Origin: Paenibacillus solani
GTDB taxonomy: Bacteria > Bacillota > Bacilli > Paenibacillales > Paenibacillaceae
Direction of reading: 5' to 3'
NCBI RefSeq assembly: GCF_001277345.1
Contig: NZ_LIUT01000001.1
Span: 1-64,000 of the forward strand
Length of the DNA: 64,000 nucleotides
Shown here: in pieces, positions 16,314 through 24,448 of the stretch
How positions within the stretch are numbered: position 1 is the first letter of the stretch
How the letters are laid out: every line of letters begins with the position of its first letter
Position numbers and translations under genes: made by a program
Notes under the pieces: generated by a model
What the model saw: the letters and a program-made list of their open reading frames with translations, nothing else
What the model was told of the DNA's origin: nothing
Databases searched by the model: none

Positions 16314-17657
16314 GTGAGATGGTTTTGGAACTGGGGATGGATAGTCGGCTATACGGCGCTGTTGGCGCTAGCTGTCGTGTGGGTGACGGTGCAGAATCAG
16401 GAACCGATTGAGGAGAAACAGCCGGAGAAAATTACGCTGACTTTTCGGCATTTTTGGAACAAGGAGCATGACCGACCCGTGCTGGCTATATTTGAGAGCG
16501 TTGTTCGCAGCTTTGAGAAAGAACATCCGAATATAAAAGTAAATTTCGAGAGCATCGATCAGACAATTCATCGGGAGCAGAAGCTGAAGAGCGAGATGGT
16601 CACCGGCACGCCGCCGGATATGTTTGTGCTGTTCGGCGGAGCCGAGATTATGCCCTATGCCAGATCCAACCGGCTGATGGATTTGACGGATTTTTTGCAG
16701 GAGACCAGTTTGCGTGAACAATTCAAGGATCTGCATCACTGGACTTTCGACAATCGGATCTACGGTCTGCCATTCGAGGGACATGCGGAGCCCATTTATT
16801 ATAACCGGGCTATATTCCGGCAGTTGAACCTTAACCCTCCGACGACGCTGCAGGAGATGAATGAAGTTATTAGCGTTCTGCAAGCGAACGATATCATTCC
16901 CTTTGCGCTGGGAAATGAAGACCGCTGGCCAGCGGGCATATTTGCGCATTATTTCATGGATCGGTATGCCGGGCCTGAGCTGATTGACCAGCTGGTTGAA
17001 GGAGATGATCAGGTCAGCTTTGTGAATGAGCCCTATTTGGAAGCATTTGAACAGCTGGAGACATGGATCAGCGTAGGGGCCTTTAGTCCGAACGCCAACA
17101 GTCTGTCCACGGAAGAAGCGATAGCGCAGTTTACCGAAGGGAAGGCAGCGATGTATCTGAACGGCAGCTGGGATATTACGCTGTTCCGAAATGAGGACCA
17201 TCCTGATTTTCAAAGCGAGGTCGGCGTTATTCCATTCCCGTCCCTTCTGCCCGGAGAAGAACGATCCTTGGCAGGCGGATATACGATTGGCATCGGGCTG
17301 TCTTCGGATTTGGATGAACCGAAGAGGCAAGCAGCTTTGGAACTGTTGGGCATGTTTTATACTCCGGAAGTGCAAACAAGGTTGGTGTATGAAGGACTGC
17401 GCGTGCCTTCGATGAAGATTGCCTATGACTCAAACAAAACGGGGCCGGTGTTTGCCCAGGTCACGGAATTGATGGAGGCATCGAGCAGCACCTTTTTGCC
17501 TTATGACAACAAGCTGTCACCCGAGGTAAACCGTTTATTCCTTAAGGTGATCGAGGATATGATTGGAGGGCGTACGCAAGCTGCCGACGCTCTGGAGCAA
17601 ATTCAGAAATCCTCGGTGCAAGATTGGCAGCTGAGGCGAAATACGGTGCCGGAGTAA
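16314..17657 (+). CDS. Membrane-anchored extracellular binding protein of the sensor unit
   Basis: 447 residues. One N-terminal hydrophobic segment (about 8-26, WIVGYTALLALAVVWVTV) without a lipobox Cys, followed by a type 1 solute-binding domain (ITLTFRHFWN; TPPDMFVLFGGAE; GLPFEGHAEPIYYNRA; AMYLNGSWDITLF). Start GTG at 16314 after GGAGGG, 15 bases after the kinase stop. It lies between kinase and regulator genes rather than with the permeases, so it probably acts as a sensory accessory that presents sugar to the kinase, as known for some XylFII-LytS-type pairs; a transport role cannot be excluded. Confidence 0.85.
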   Translation: MRWFWNWGWIVGYTALLALAVVWVTVQNQEPIEEKQPEKITLTFRHFWNKEHDRPVLAIFESVVRSFEKEHPNIKVNFESIDQTIHREQKLKSEMVTGTPPDMFVLFGGAEIMPYARSNRLMDLTDFLQETSLREQFKDLHHWTFDNRIYGLPFEGHAEPIYYNRAIFRQLNLNPPTTLQEMNEVISVLQANDIIPFALGNEDRWPAGIFAHYFMDRYAGPELIDQLVEGDDQVSFVNEPYLEAFEQLETWISVGAFSPNANSLSTEEAIAQFTEGKAAMYLNGSWDITLFRNEDHPDFQSEVGVIPFPSLLPGEERSLAGGYTIGIGLSSDLDEPKRQAALELLGMFYTPEVQTRLVYEGLRVPSMKIAYDSNKTGPVFAQVTELMEASSSTFLPYDNKLSPEVNRLFLKVIEDMIGGRTQAADALEQIQKSSVQDWQLRRNTVPE

Positions 17658-17681
17658 CCAGAAGAGACAAGGGGGAACGTC

Positions 17682-19280
17682 ATGGGCGGAGCGGAAGGAA
17701 AATTCAGAGTCATGCTGGTTGATGATGAACCGATTATTCTGCGCAGTCTGAGGGCAGCCATACCTTGGGATGAGCTGGAACTGGAGGTCGTAGGGGAAGC
17801 CAAAACCGGGGACAGCGCTCTGAAGCTGGCGCGTGAACTATCGCCGCATATGATCATCAGCGATATTCGGATGCCGGGCATGGATGGCATTACGCTCATG
17901 AAGGAGCTGAAGGCGGATCAGGCGCGGCGAATCATCATTTTCATTAGCGGGTATGGTGAATTCGAATACGCAAGGGAGGCGCTGCGCGAAGGTGCTTTCG
18001 ATTACTTGCTGAAGCCCATTGATCACGATGAGCTGTCTGAAACGATTGCCAAGGCGGCCAGAACGCTGGAGAAGCAGATTGCCGATGACCAAATGCTGCA
18101 TTCGATCAAGGTACTGTCGCTGCTGGCCCGGGAGCGGATGCTAACGGAATTTATAGAGGGAAACCGAAGTCCCTTGCAGCATATGCAGTGGCTGGAAGAC
18201 AGCGAGCTGAAGCATGAATACACGATGGCGGTCATTCAATTGGACCATTACTTGCGGCTTAATGAGTTATGGAGCATGGATGAGAAGCGATTGTGGCTGT
18301 TCGCTGTGCGGAATGTTCTGGAGGAGTGGTCTTTGCAGCATGGCGGACTCACCGTATTCCCTTTCCGCAGCGGGGAATGGGTCCTCTTGTTTCCAAGTCT
18401 GTCGCAGGAGCGGCAAGAGCAGATCGGCCGGGAATTAGTGCAATTAATCAAGCAGAACACAAAGCTCTCCTGTTCGGTTGGTTTCAGTTCCAGCATGGCC
18501 GGGATTGACCGCTTGGGCACAGCTTACGAAGTGGCCGTCCGTGCGTTATACCAGCGGTTCTATTCGGGAGAAGAGGGCGTGTTCCTCGGAGCGCCGGAGG
18601 CCGTCATGGAAACTGCGAGTGAAGCGAAGTATCCGAAGCATCTGGAGTCATTAATGGTGGAGAGCATCCGCACGCTTCACAAGGAGCGGTTGCTCGAGCT
18701 TTTTGACGAGACCAAAGCTTATATTGAGGAGCATGGATTTAACAAGGAGATGACCGAGCGGGTACTGCTGGAGATGAGCGTCGTCTTGTATCGACAGTTC
18801 GAGCATATGAAGGTGCTGTTTGAGTGGTCCCTGGAGGAATTGCTGCAGGAGCTTCATGCTTCTGATACCCTTCAACAGCTGATGGCTGTGCTTAAGAATC
18901 ATTTCAGCAGGTGGATTGCCGAGAGTCGATCAGGGCAGTCCAAGGACAATATACAGGCTGTGATGAATAAAGCGAAGGAGTACATTGCGGAGAATTACCA
19001 GAAGGATCTTAGCATTGAAGAGGTATCGGAGCTGGCCGATTTGAGCATCAGTCATTTCTGCACCTTGTTTAAAGGAGCAACGGGATATACCTTTTTGGAG
19101 TATCTGACGGAGTGCCGGATCCAGAAGGCCAAGGGTATTTTGCTGAATACGGATGTGAAGGTATACCAGGTAGCACCGCTGGTAGGGTATCAGGATCCTC
19201 GATATTTTACACAGGTGTTCAAGAAGATCACAGGGAAAACACCATCCGAATATCGCGAAGAAGCGATAACTAAAGCTTAA
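17682..19280 (+). CDS. YesN-type response regulator, AraC-family output
   Basis: 532 residues. Receiver domain at about 5-125 with acidic pocket (VDDE), phospho-acceptor Asp61 in SDIRMPGMDG and Lys in LLKPIDH; a middle linker; two AraC-type helix-turn-helix motifs at about 430-528 (LSIEEVSELADLSISHF; VAPLVGYQDPRYFTQVFKKI). AGGGGG before ATG at 17682. Partner of the kinase at 14577; presumed activator of the sugar transporter operon. Confidence 0.94.
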   Translation: MGGAEGKFRVMLVDDEPIILRSLRAAIPWDELELEVVGEAKTGDSALKLARELSPHMIISDIRMPGMDGITLMKELKADQARRIIIFISGYGEFEYAREALREGAFDYLLKPIDHDELSETIAKAARTLEKQIADDQMLHSIKVLSLLARERMLTEFIEGNRSPLQHMQWLEDSELKHEYTMAVIQLDHYLRLNELWSMDEKRLWLFAVRNVLEEWSLQHGGLTVFPFRSGEWVLLFPSLSQERQEQIGRELVQLIKQNTKLSCSVGFSSSMAGIDRLGTAYEVAVRALYQRFYSGEEGVFLGAPEAVMETASEAKYPKHLESLMVESIRTLHKERLLELFDETKAYIEEHGFNKEMTERVLLEMSVVLYRQFEHMKVLFEWSLEELLQELHASDTLQQLMAVLKNHFSRWIAESRSGQSKDNIQAVMNKAKEYIAENYQKDLSIEEVSELADLSISHFCTLFKGATGYTFLEYLTECRIQKAKGILLNTDVKVYQVAPLVGYQDPRYFTQVFKKITGKTPSEYREEAITKA

Positions 19281-19351
19281 ATGTGGGGGAGTTCCCTTGG
19301 TATATCTATGGGACATTCTGCTGAGAATAGGGTCCGTCATAGCAGGGAATG

Positions 19352-19412
19352 AATAACAGATCCATTTTTTTCGGGTTTTTAGCCTGGAAGAAATGGATCT
19401 GTTATTTTTATT
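19352..19412 (+). terminator. Terminator of the sugar/sensor operon
   Basis: Sixteen-base arms (AATAACAGATCCATTT with its complement) around a 25-base loop, then a T-rich tail. Confidence 0.9.
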
Positions 19413-19419
19413 TTAAATA

Positions 19420-19433
19420 TCTTAATACTAAGA
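19420..19433. promoter_or_regulatory. Inverted repeat at the dioxygenase promoter
   Basis: TCTTA-ATAC-TAAGA lies directly before a TTGACG -35-like hexamer (19435-19440), with TAAACT 17 bases further as a possible -10. A related ATCTTAACATTAAGG is found at about 34960. Placement suits a repressor such as a MarR-type quinone/thiol sensor, but the regulator is not known. Confidence 0.45.
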
Positions 19434-19516
19434 CTTGACGACGAGCTAGTTGAATACTAAACTAAAAATATAAGTTATTGGCGATAGATATTATCAAATT
19501 AATGGAGGTTGAGGTC

Positions 19517-20488
19517 ATGAAATTTAAAGGAATCCACCACGTATCCGCCTTAACGGCTTCGGCTTCGCGGAACTTTGATTTTTATACAAAGGTGCTTGGT
19601 ATGCGATTGGTCAAAAAGACGGTAAACCAGGACGATGTTTCGGTCTACCATCTGTTTTATGGTGATGAAAAAGGAAATCCCGGTACGGAGCTGACCTTCT
19701 TCGAGATTCCAATGGCGGGACAGACCCGGGAGGGCAATAACAGCATTTCGGCAACATCGCTTCGTGTACCTAGTGACCGCGCTTTAGAATATTGGGTAGA
19801 GCGGCTGGATGAGCATGGCGTAGAGCGTGAGGAGATCAAGGAGCGTGCCGGCCGTTTGACGCTGCTGTTCCGGGATTTTGAAGGCCAGCGGATCATACTT
19901 GTTTCGGATGAACATAATGAGGGAGTTGCTGGGGGCATCCCATGGGAAAAAGGACCGGTTCCGGCGGAATACGCCATCATTGGTCTAGGTCCTGTGCAGC
20001 TGACGGTACCTGATCCCGTGCAGACGGTGAAGGTTTTAACAGAGCTGATGGGTTTCCGTTACAAAGGGCAGTATGCCTCGTTTGTAGAAGGCCAGCTGGA
20101 TATTCTTGTCTTTGAGACAGGTGAAGGCGGGACGGGAGCAGAAGTGCATGTGGAGGTACGAACGGATCTTCCGCAGGAGCGGCTGGGTCGCGGTGGCGTT
20201 CACCACGTTGCATTTCGCGTAGAAGATGAAGAGGAGCTTCGTTCTTGGATCAGCCGGATTAGCGATGTGGGCTTTTCGAATTCGGGATATGTTGACCGTT
20301 TTTACTTCCGTTCCCTGTACTTCAGGGAGCCTAACGGTATTTTGTTCGAAGTAGCGACTGATGGACCGGGCTTTGACACGGATGAGCATATCGAGCATCT
20401 GGGTGAGTCTCTTGCGCTGCCGCCGTTCCTGGAGCCGAAGCGGGAACAGATTGAAGCAAATCTTAAGCCGCTTCATACGATTCAATAA
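19517..20488 (+). CDS. VOC-family ring-cleaving dioxygenase (MhqO-like)
   Basis: 323 residues made of two vicinal-oxygen-chelate domains. The metal-site signatures are visible: GIHHVSALT at the N-terminus, GGVHHVAFRVED in the second half, and FREPNGILFEVATDGPGF near the end. The family contains glyoxalase-fold extradiol dioxygenases such as MhqO that remove quinones and catechols. Start: ATG at 19517 with GGAGG eight to twelve bases upstream; longer in-frame starts lack a site. Monocistronic between two strong terminators. Confidence 0.9.
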   Translation: MKFKGIHHVSALTASASRNFDFYTKVLGMRLVKKTVNQDDVSVYHLFYGDEKGNPGTELTFFEIPMAGQTREGNNSISATSLRVPSDRALEYWVERLDEHGVEREEIKERAGRLTLLFRDFEGQRIILVSDEHNEGVAGGIPWEKGPVPAEYAIIGLGPVQLTVPDPVQTVKVLTELMGFRYKGQYASFVEGQLDILVFETGEGGTGAEVHVEVRTDLPQERLGRGGVHHVAFRVEDEEELRSWISRISDVGFSNSGYVDRFYFRSLYFREPNGILFEVATDGPGFDTDEHIEHLGESLALPPFLEPKREQIEANLKPLHTIQ

Positions 20489-20518
20489 TGATGGCGCATA
20501 TGTGCGCAAAGCACACAC

Positions 20519-20565
20519 AACACCGGGCAAGCCTCTGTTAAGGGGGCGAGTGCCCGGTGTTTTTT
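20519..20565 (+). terminator. Dioxygenase terminator
   Basis: AACACCGGGCA pairs with TGCCCGGTGTT, followed by T run. Confidence 0.9.
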
Positions 20566-20678
20566 AGATATCAGAAAGCATAAACCTCGAAGCTTGTGAC
20601 TTCCTGATTGCAGGGAAAACCACTTTTTAAACGCAGTCTGTCATCTATGAAAGTAACGTCGATAGGCGTTTTTCTTTT
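20566..20678. repeat. 113-base repeat, copy A
   Basis: First of two tandem copies, starting AGATATCAGAAAG and ending in GGCGTTTTTCTTTT. Shared core GCTTGTGACTTCCTGAT and GTCTGTCATCT...GAAAGT-ACGTCGATAGG. A third diverged copy lies at 34984-35080. No protein is encoded. Copies B and C immediately follow the stop codon of the two WYL regulator genes. Confidence 0.8.
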
Positions 20679-20790
20679 AGATATCAGAAAGTATAAACTT
20701 CGGAGCTTGTGACTTCCTGATATCGCAAGAAAAACTACCTTTAACTGCGGTCTGTCATCTGTGAAAGTTACGTCGATAGGTGTTTTTCTT
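20679..20790. repeat. 113-base repeat, copy B
   Basis: Second tandem copy. AAGAAAAAC-T-ACCT near its middle can pair with AGGTGTTTTTCTT at its end, forming a long hairpin that could terminate transcription of the WYL gene on the minus strand and read-through on the plus strand. Confidence 0.8.
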
Positions 20791-20795
20791 ATGGT

Positions 20796-21749
20796 CTATT
20801 CATAAAGCCGTGTAATGGCCTTTGCCGCCGAACGAATATGCTCGCGCAGCTCATGCGGAGCAATGACCTCGATCTCCGCCCCGCAGCTAAGTAGAATAGC
20901 CGAAGCTGATTCCAGTGTATTGAATTCCAAATCGGCCAATATCCATCCGCTCTGTGGGTTATCCATATCGCATCGGAGTATTTTGACGTATCGCTCTCGC
21001 TCAAGACGTTCGGTCAGATTGACGCTCATACGCACCTGCGCCGGATACTGCGGGAGATTCTGCATGAACCGTGCCAGTGACTCCTCCCAATAATCGGCCA
21101 GATTAAAGTCAGCCGGGCGCTCGAAGGCTTCCTCGGTCATGAAGGCATCAACGATTCTGGAAACACGGTAGGTTCGGAGTTCGCCTTGGGATTCGGCCAC
21201 GACATACCAGGTGCTGCGTTTGGCAACCAATCCGAGCGGATGAATCATTCTTTCGACTCGCTCCTCTCCCTTCATATATTGAATTCGGGTGATACGATCC
21301 TGCCACAGCGCCTCCTGAAGCACAGTAAGATATGGATGCGTCTCGCTGTATGAGTGCCAGCCTGCGCCATCAATATGGATTTTCTCCCGTATCATTTCAG
21401 CGTCCTGCCTGATGGAGCGGGGAGAAGAAGCCAACAATTTCTGATAAGCCGCGTCAAAATGCTTACGGATTCCCAAATCCCCGATCAGCGGGCTGTGACT
21501 AGTCACAAGCAGGGAGATCAGCTCGTCATGCGTCATCCCGGTCAGGTTCGTTCGAAAATTCTCTTCAAGCACCCAACCGCCGAGGGAGCCTCTTTCCGCA
21601 TAAACGGGAATACCAGCCGAGCTGAGGCTTTCCATATCGCGTATGATCGTTCGTTCCGAAACCTCGAGCTGCTCTGCCAAATAACGGGTGCTCTTCTTCC
21701 CTCCGTTCTGGAGCATCAGCATAATGGACAATAGACGATCGGCCCTCAA
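20796..21749 (-). CDS. WYL-domain transcriptional regulator, left copy
   Basis: 317 residues. N-terminal winged helix-turn-helix of the DeoR/HTH_11 type (about 1-60; TRYLAEQLEVSERTIIRDMESL) and a WYL effector-binding domain (about 140-305; STWYVVAESQGELRTYRVSRI). WYL proteins are ligand-responsive regulators. It differs from the protein at 35082 by about 17 residues. Upstream it keeps the palindrome and promoter region that, in the other copy, faces an SDR gene; here the region faces the pilus cluster instead. Confidence 0.93.
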   Translation of the reverse strand: MRADRLLSIMLMLQNGGKKSTRYLAEQLEVSERTIIRDMESLSSAGIPVYAERGSLGGWVLEENFRTNLTGMTHDELISLLVTSHSPLIGDLGIRKHFDAAYQKLLASSPRSIRQDAEMIREKIHIDGAGWHSYSETHPYLTVLQEALWQDRITRIQYMKGEERVERMIHPLGLVAKRSTWYVVAESQGELRTYRVSRIVDAFMTEEAFERPADFNLADYWEESLARFMQNLPQYPAQVRMSVNLTERLERERYVKILRCDMDNPQSGWILADLEFNTLESASAILLSCGAEIEVIAPHELREHIRSAAKAITRLYE

Positions 21750-21815
21750 ATCAGCTCACCTCTCTAATATCTGTAGAAATTAATTTTATTGTAGCACGGA
21801 TATAAGACAAGGGAT

Positions 21816-21827
21816 GTCATATATGAC
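21816..21827. promoter_or_regulatory. Palindromic operator candidate, left copy
   Basis: GTCATATATGAC, a perfect 12-base palindrome upstream of the WYL gene, identical to 36102-36113. Likely autoregulatory site. Confidence 0.6.
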
Positions 21828-22042
21828 GGGTACGATAAGGATGTTGAGAATATTCAGTAATAGCAATCTAGCATTATAAGATAAAGGGGGGCGTGAAATA
21901 AACTCAGGCCTCTTTGTTGTTGTGCGCCTACTATTTAGATGTTTTTTTACCCTTCACCATTTTTGTACATAGATTCATGAGTGGGTAAGTCGAACTAGGA
22001 CTGTCTGTGTTGAAAACATACAAAATAGGCAATAATAAGAAA

Positions 22043-22086
22043 TTATCCCTATATAAATCAGGAGTTATCCCTATATGAATTAGGAC
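22043..22086 (+). repeat. Two 22-base direct repeats before the pilus operon
   Basis: TTATCCCTATATRAATYAGGA is repeated at 22043-22064 and 22065-22086, followed by TTACC as a partial third unit. An extended -10 (TGGTACAAT, hexamer at 22095-22100) follows where no -35 is seen, so the repeats sit where an activator would bind, two helical turns apart. Confidence 0.6.
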
Positions 22087-22156
22087 TTACCTGGTACAAT
22101 TTGTCTATGTATAAAGAATATTGTATATAAATCCCGAAATGAGATGGAGTTAAAGA

Positions 22157-23281
22157 ATGGTTAAGAACGAACGTGGCCTTGCGCTTCCGACGGTTTTGAT
22201 TCTCATGACAGCGCTTACAATTATAGGGTTGACACTGCTTGGTGTTGGCGTAAGTCAAGCTGCCCGAACGGTGCATCAGGAGAAGAAAGAGCAAGCCTTC
22301 TATATTGCGAAGTCAGGTGCAGATGCCATTGCGTCTTATATTATCGACAAATACAACCCCATAACCTTATCAGAAGAAGGGACCATAGATAAGTTAAATG
22401 AAGATTTGAATCAGGATATCTCCTTACCCCTTCCAAGTCCCGGAACCTTTAAAGTCACACTTAGCGATCAGAAATTAAACGGAATAATTAATACGATTAA
22501 TATCACTTCGGTAGGCAAAGTTGGCAATGTAACAGATCAAGTGGTCCTAAGCTTGGGATTGGATGGTCCAGTATCCAAAAGTGATCATGCGATTTTTGCA
22601 TTTGGGAATATTGACATTACTAATGACTCCTATGGGCCACCATCAAAAGCAAGTGTTAACAATGGTAACGTTGCTGCGGAAGGGAACATTAACGGGAATT
22701 TAGTGTTTCCTGTAGGAGGTACGGCCACTCCAAGCTATACAGGAGTTAGCCCCCCGAAAATTCCCTTTATCAATGCAACGAGTTGGACTAAACAGACACT
22801 AGGCTCATCGATAAATGAGTCAGGATATTACGGGGATATCATGATTAACAATAGTAAAGTATTCTCCATTAACGCAAATTCAAAGGAGATTCATGTTGTT
22901 TTCGGTGAAATGATTATAAATTCATCAACTACTATTAATGTAAATGGCTCAACATCAACCCCTGACGGAATTATACATATCTATGCAAACAGCTTAAGAG
23001 GCACGAGTTCTTTGACACTTAACAATACTAACAATAAAAATGTTATTTTCCATGTGAAGGATAATATCGATTTAGTTGGGTCATTTAATTTAGGTGGGGC
23101 TCTTTTATATGCACCTGAGGCAGAATATACGGCAACATCAGGTTCGTTAGTTCTTAGGGGTGCAATGGTCGTTAAGAACTTGGCGATGCTAGGAGATCAT
23201 GTGGTTAACTATGATAACAAATTTACCAATTTAGTTATAGAGACTCTCAAATATCATAGAGTCCAATGGAGCAGTCAGTAG
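22157..23281 (+). CDS. PilX-like pilus-associated protein
   Basis: 374 residues. N-terminus NERGLALPTVLILMTALTI resembles the PilX/GspK-type prepilin-like start (hydrophobic helix, about 8-30). The rest is Asn-, Ser- and Thr-rich with short repeating strands (IFAFGNIDI, NGNVAAEGNINGN), suggesting a beta-rich surface domain, perhaps an adhesin. It opens the type IV pilus cluster and is 19 bases from the next pilin. Codon and base composition are AT-richer than the flanking core genes. Confidence 0.75.
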   Translation: MVKNERGLALPTVLILMTALTIIGLTLLGVGVSQAARTVHQEKKEQAFYIAKSGADAIASYIIDKYNPITLSEEGTIDKLNEDLNQDISLPLPSPGTFKVTLSDQKLNGIINTINITSVGKVGNVTDQVVLSLGLDGPVSKSDHAIFAFGNIDITNDSYGPPSKASVNNGNVAAEGNINGNLVFPVGGTATPSYTGVSPPKIPFINATSWTKQTLGSSINESGYYGDIMINNSKVFSINANSKEIHVVFGEMIINSSTTINVNGSTSTPDGIIHIYANSLRGTSSLTLNNTNNKNVIFHVKDNIDLVGSFNLGGALLYAPEAEYTATSGSLVLRGAMVVKNLAMLGDHVVNYDNKFTNLVIETLKYHRVQWSSQ

Positions 23282-23300
23282 CTGTTAGGGGTGAAATCAA

Positions 23301-23783
23301 TTGCATGAACTAAGGCAAGAGAAAGGATTTACATTGATCGAGGTTCTAGCGGCTATCGTATTGTTGTCCATTTTAGTCACAGTCATGGTCGGGTTCTTGT
23401 CTAATGGATTTCGGTCCATTATGAACTCAGGTGAACGAAATAATAAACTTCATGTAACAAGGGGAATTGTTGAGGAATCTACTGATGGTACGTATGGAGA
23501 GCTGAAAATTAACAAGTCAGCTTCAAGTACAGATACGATCACTATTTACGGTGAAACAGTAGATCAGGTCATTCCCGAGTCTAAGGGAAGCGTATTGAAA
23601 GTGTTTATTCCTACACCGGAAGAATGGAAAAATAATATTAATTATACGTTGAATGATCAGGTAAGGTATGACAAGAAGAATTACAAATGTATTCAACCAC
23701 ATACATCAACATTAACTAATCACCCTTTGGGTCCTGGCGATCCTTTTGGTCCTAGCACAGCAGAACTTTGGGTGGAATTCTAG
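23301..23783 (+). CDS. Minor pseudopilin with CBM5/12-like C-terminal domain
   Basis: 160 residues. Type III prepilin signal EKG|FTLIEVLAAIVLL with Glu at mature position 5. After a short globular part, residues about 109-160 carry the pattern of chitin-binding family 5/12 modules: W109, NYTLNDQVRYDKKNYKC, a His-Thr-rich loop, and a final W157 before the stop. TTG start at 23301 after AGGGGTG. A carbohydrate-binding tail on a minor pilin would put a sugar-binding tip on the pilus. The pilin call is firm; the module call rests on pattern only. Confidence 0.8.
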   Translation: MHELRQEKGFTLIEVLAAIVLLSILVTVMVGFLSNGFRSIMNSGERNNKLHVTRGIVEESTDGTYGELKINKSASSTDTITIYGETVDQVIPESKGSVLKVFIPTPEEWKNNINYTLNDQVRYDKKNYKCIQPHTSTLTNHPLGPGDPFGPSTAELWVEF

Positions 23784-23833
23784 CAATGTGTACTTATTGC
23801 TCACAATGCAGGAAGCATAGAACGGAGGGGGAT

Positions 23834-24400
23834 ATGCGGAACTGGAAGCTTGATCAGAAGGGTGCAACCTTAATTGAACTCTTAGCTGCTACGGTCTTAG
23901 TCACCATCGTTTTATCATTGGTTTATTCCTTTTATGTGTTTGGCGTAAAATCATTTCAGCGAGCTAATGAGCAAAGTGAGCTTCAAGACAATGTAAGGCT
24001 TGTGTCACATACGATTACTAACGATCTGCGTTATGCGCGTGAAGTTAAGCTGTTAAGTGCTTGTCCTGCTAGTTTCACCGACACCGATCCATCCACCTAT
24101 ATCTGCGTAAAAAAAGACACTTTCTCAAGCGTAGAACAACACATTTACGATGGGGTATCCGCTCATGTGACTAGAAGGTTAGATACTATTAATCCTGCCT
24201 ATCCTGTGACCTATAGTATTGAATTTAGTATAACCAATGATCATCTTCTATCTTATTCTATTAGCAGCAAGGCGGAAGGTCAGAGCTTTAAAGTAGAGTC
24301 GCAGGTATTACTGTTGAATGTACAATTGGACAAAGGAGCTATCACTTCAGATGGTTCCGCGCCACATTATCCAGCCATTGCTTATAAGCCTAATAAATAG
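23834..24400 (+). CDS. PilW-like minor pilin
   Basis: 188 residues. Prepilin signal QKG|ATLIELLAATVLVTIVLSL with Glu5, then a soluble domain with two Cys. ATG at 23834 with GGAGGGG just upstream; a longer in-frame start at 23768 overlaps the previous gene and lacks a site. Minor pilins of this sort prime pilus assembly. Confidence 0.87.
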   Translation: MRNWKLDQKGATLIELLAATVLVTIVLSLVYSFYVFGVKSFQRANEQSELQDNVRLVSHTITNDLRYAREVKLLSACPASFTDTDPSTYICVKKDTFSSVEQHIYDGVSAHVTRRLDTINPAYPVTYSIEFSITNDHLLSYSISSKAEGQSFKVESQVLLLNVQLDKGAITSDGSAPHYPAIAYKPNK

Positions 24401-24448
24401 ACCTTATATGAAGGGAACAAAATCCACTCAGATTATAGGTGATCAATA

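Larger units (their letters stand above)
20695..21859. repeat. Long direct repeat, left copy
   Basis: About 1.17 kb shared with 34983-36145 in the same orientation: end of the 113-base repeat, WYL gene and about 110 bases upstream. Spacing is constant (14,286 bases) across the gene and upstream region, so no indels. The match stops at ATTCAGTA. Confidence 0.9.

Noticed and set aside
16368..17375. 335-codon minus-strand frame
   Set aside because: Antisense to the membrane-anchored binding protein gene, which has a good GTG start and site; the antisense product is basic and featureless.
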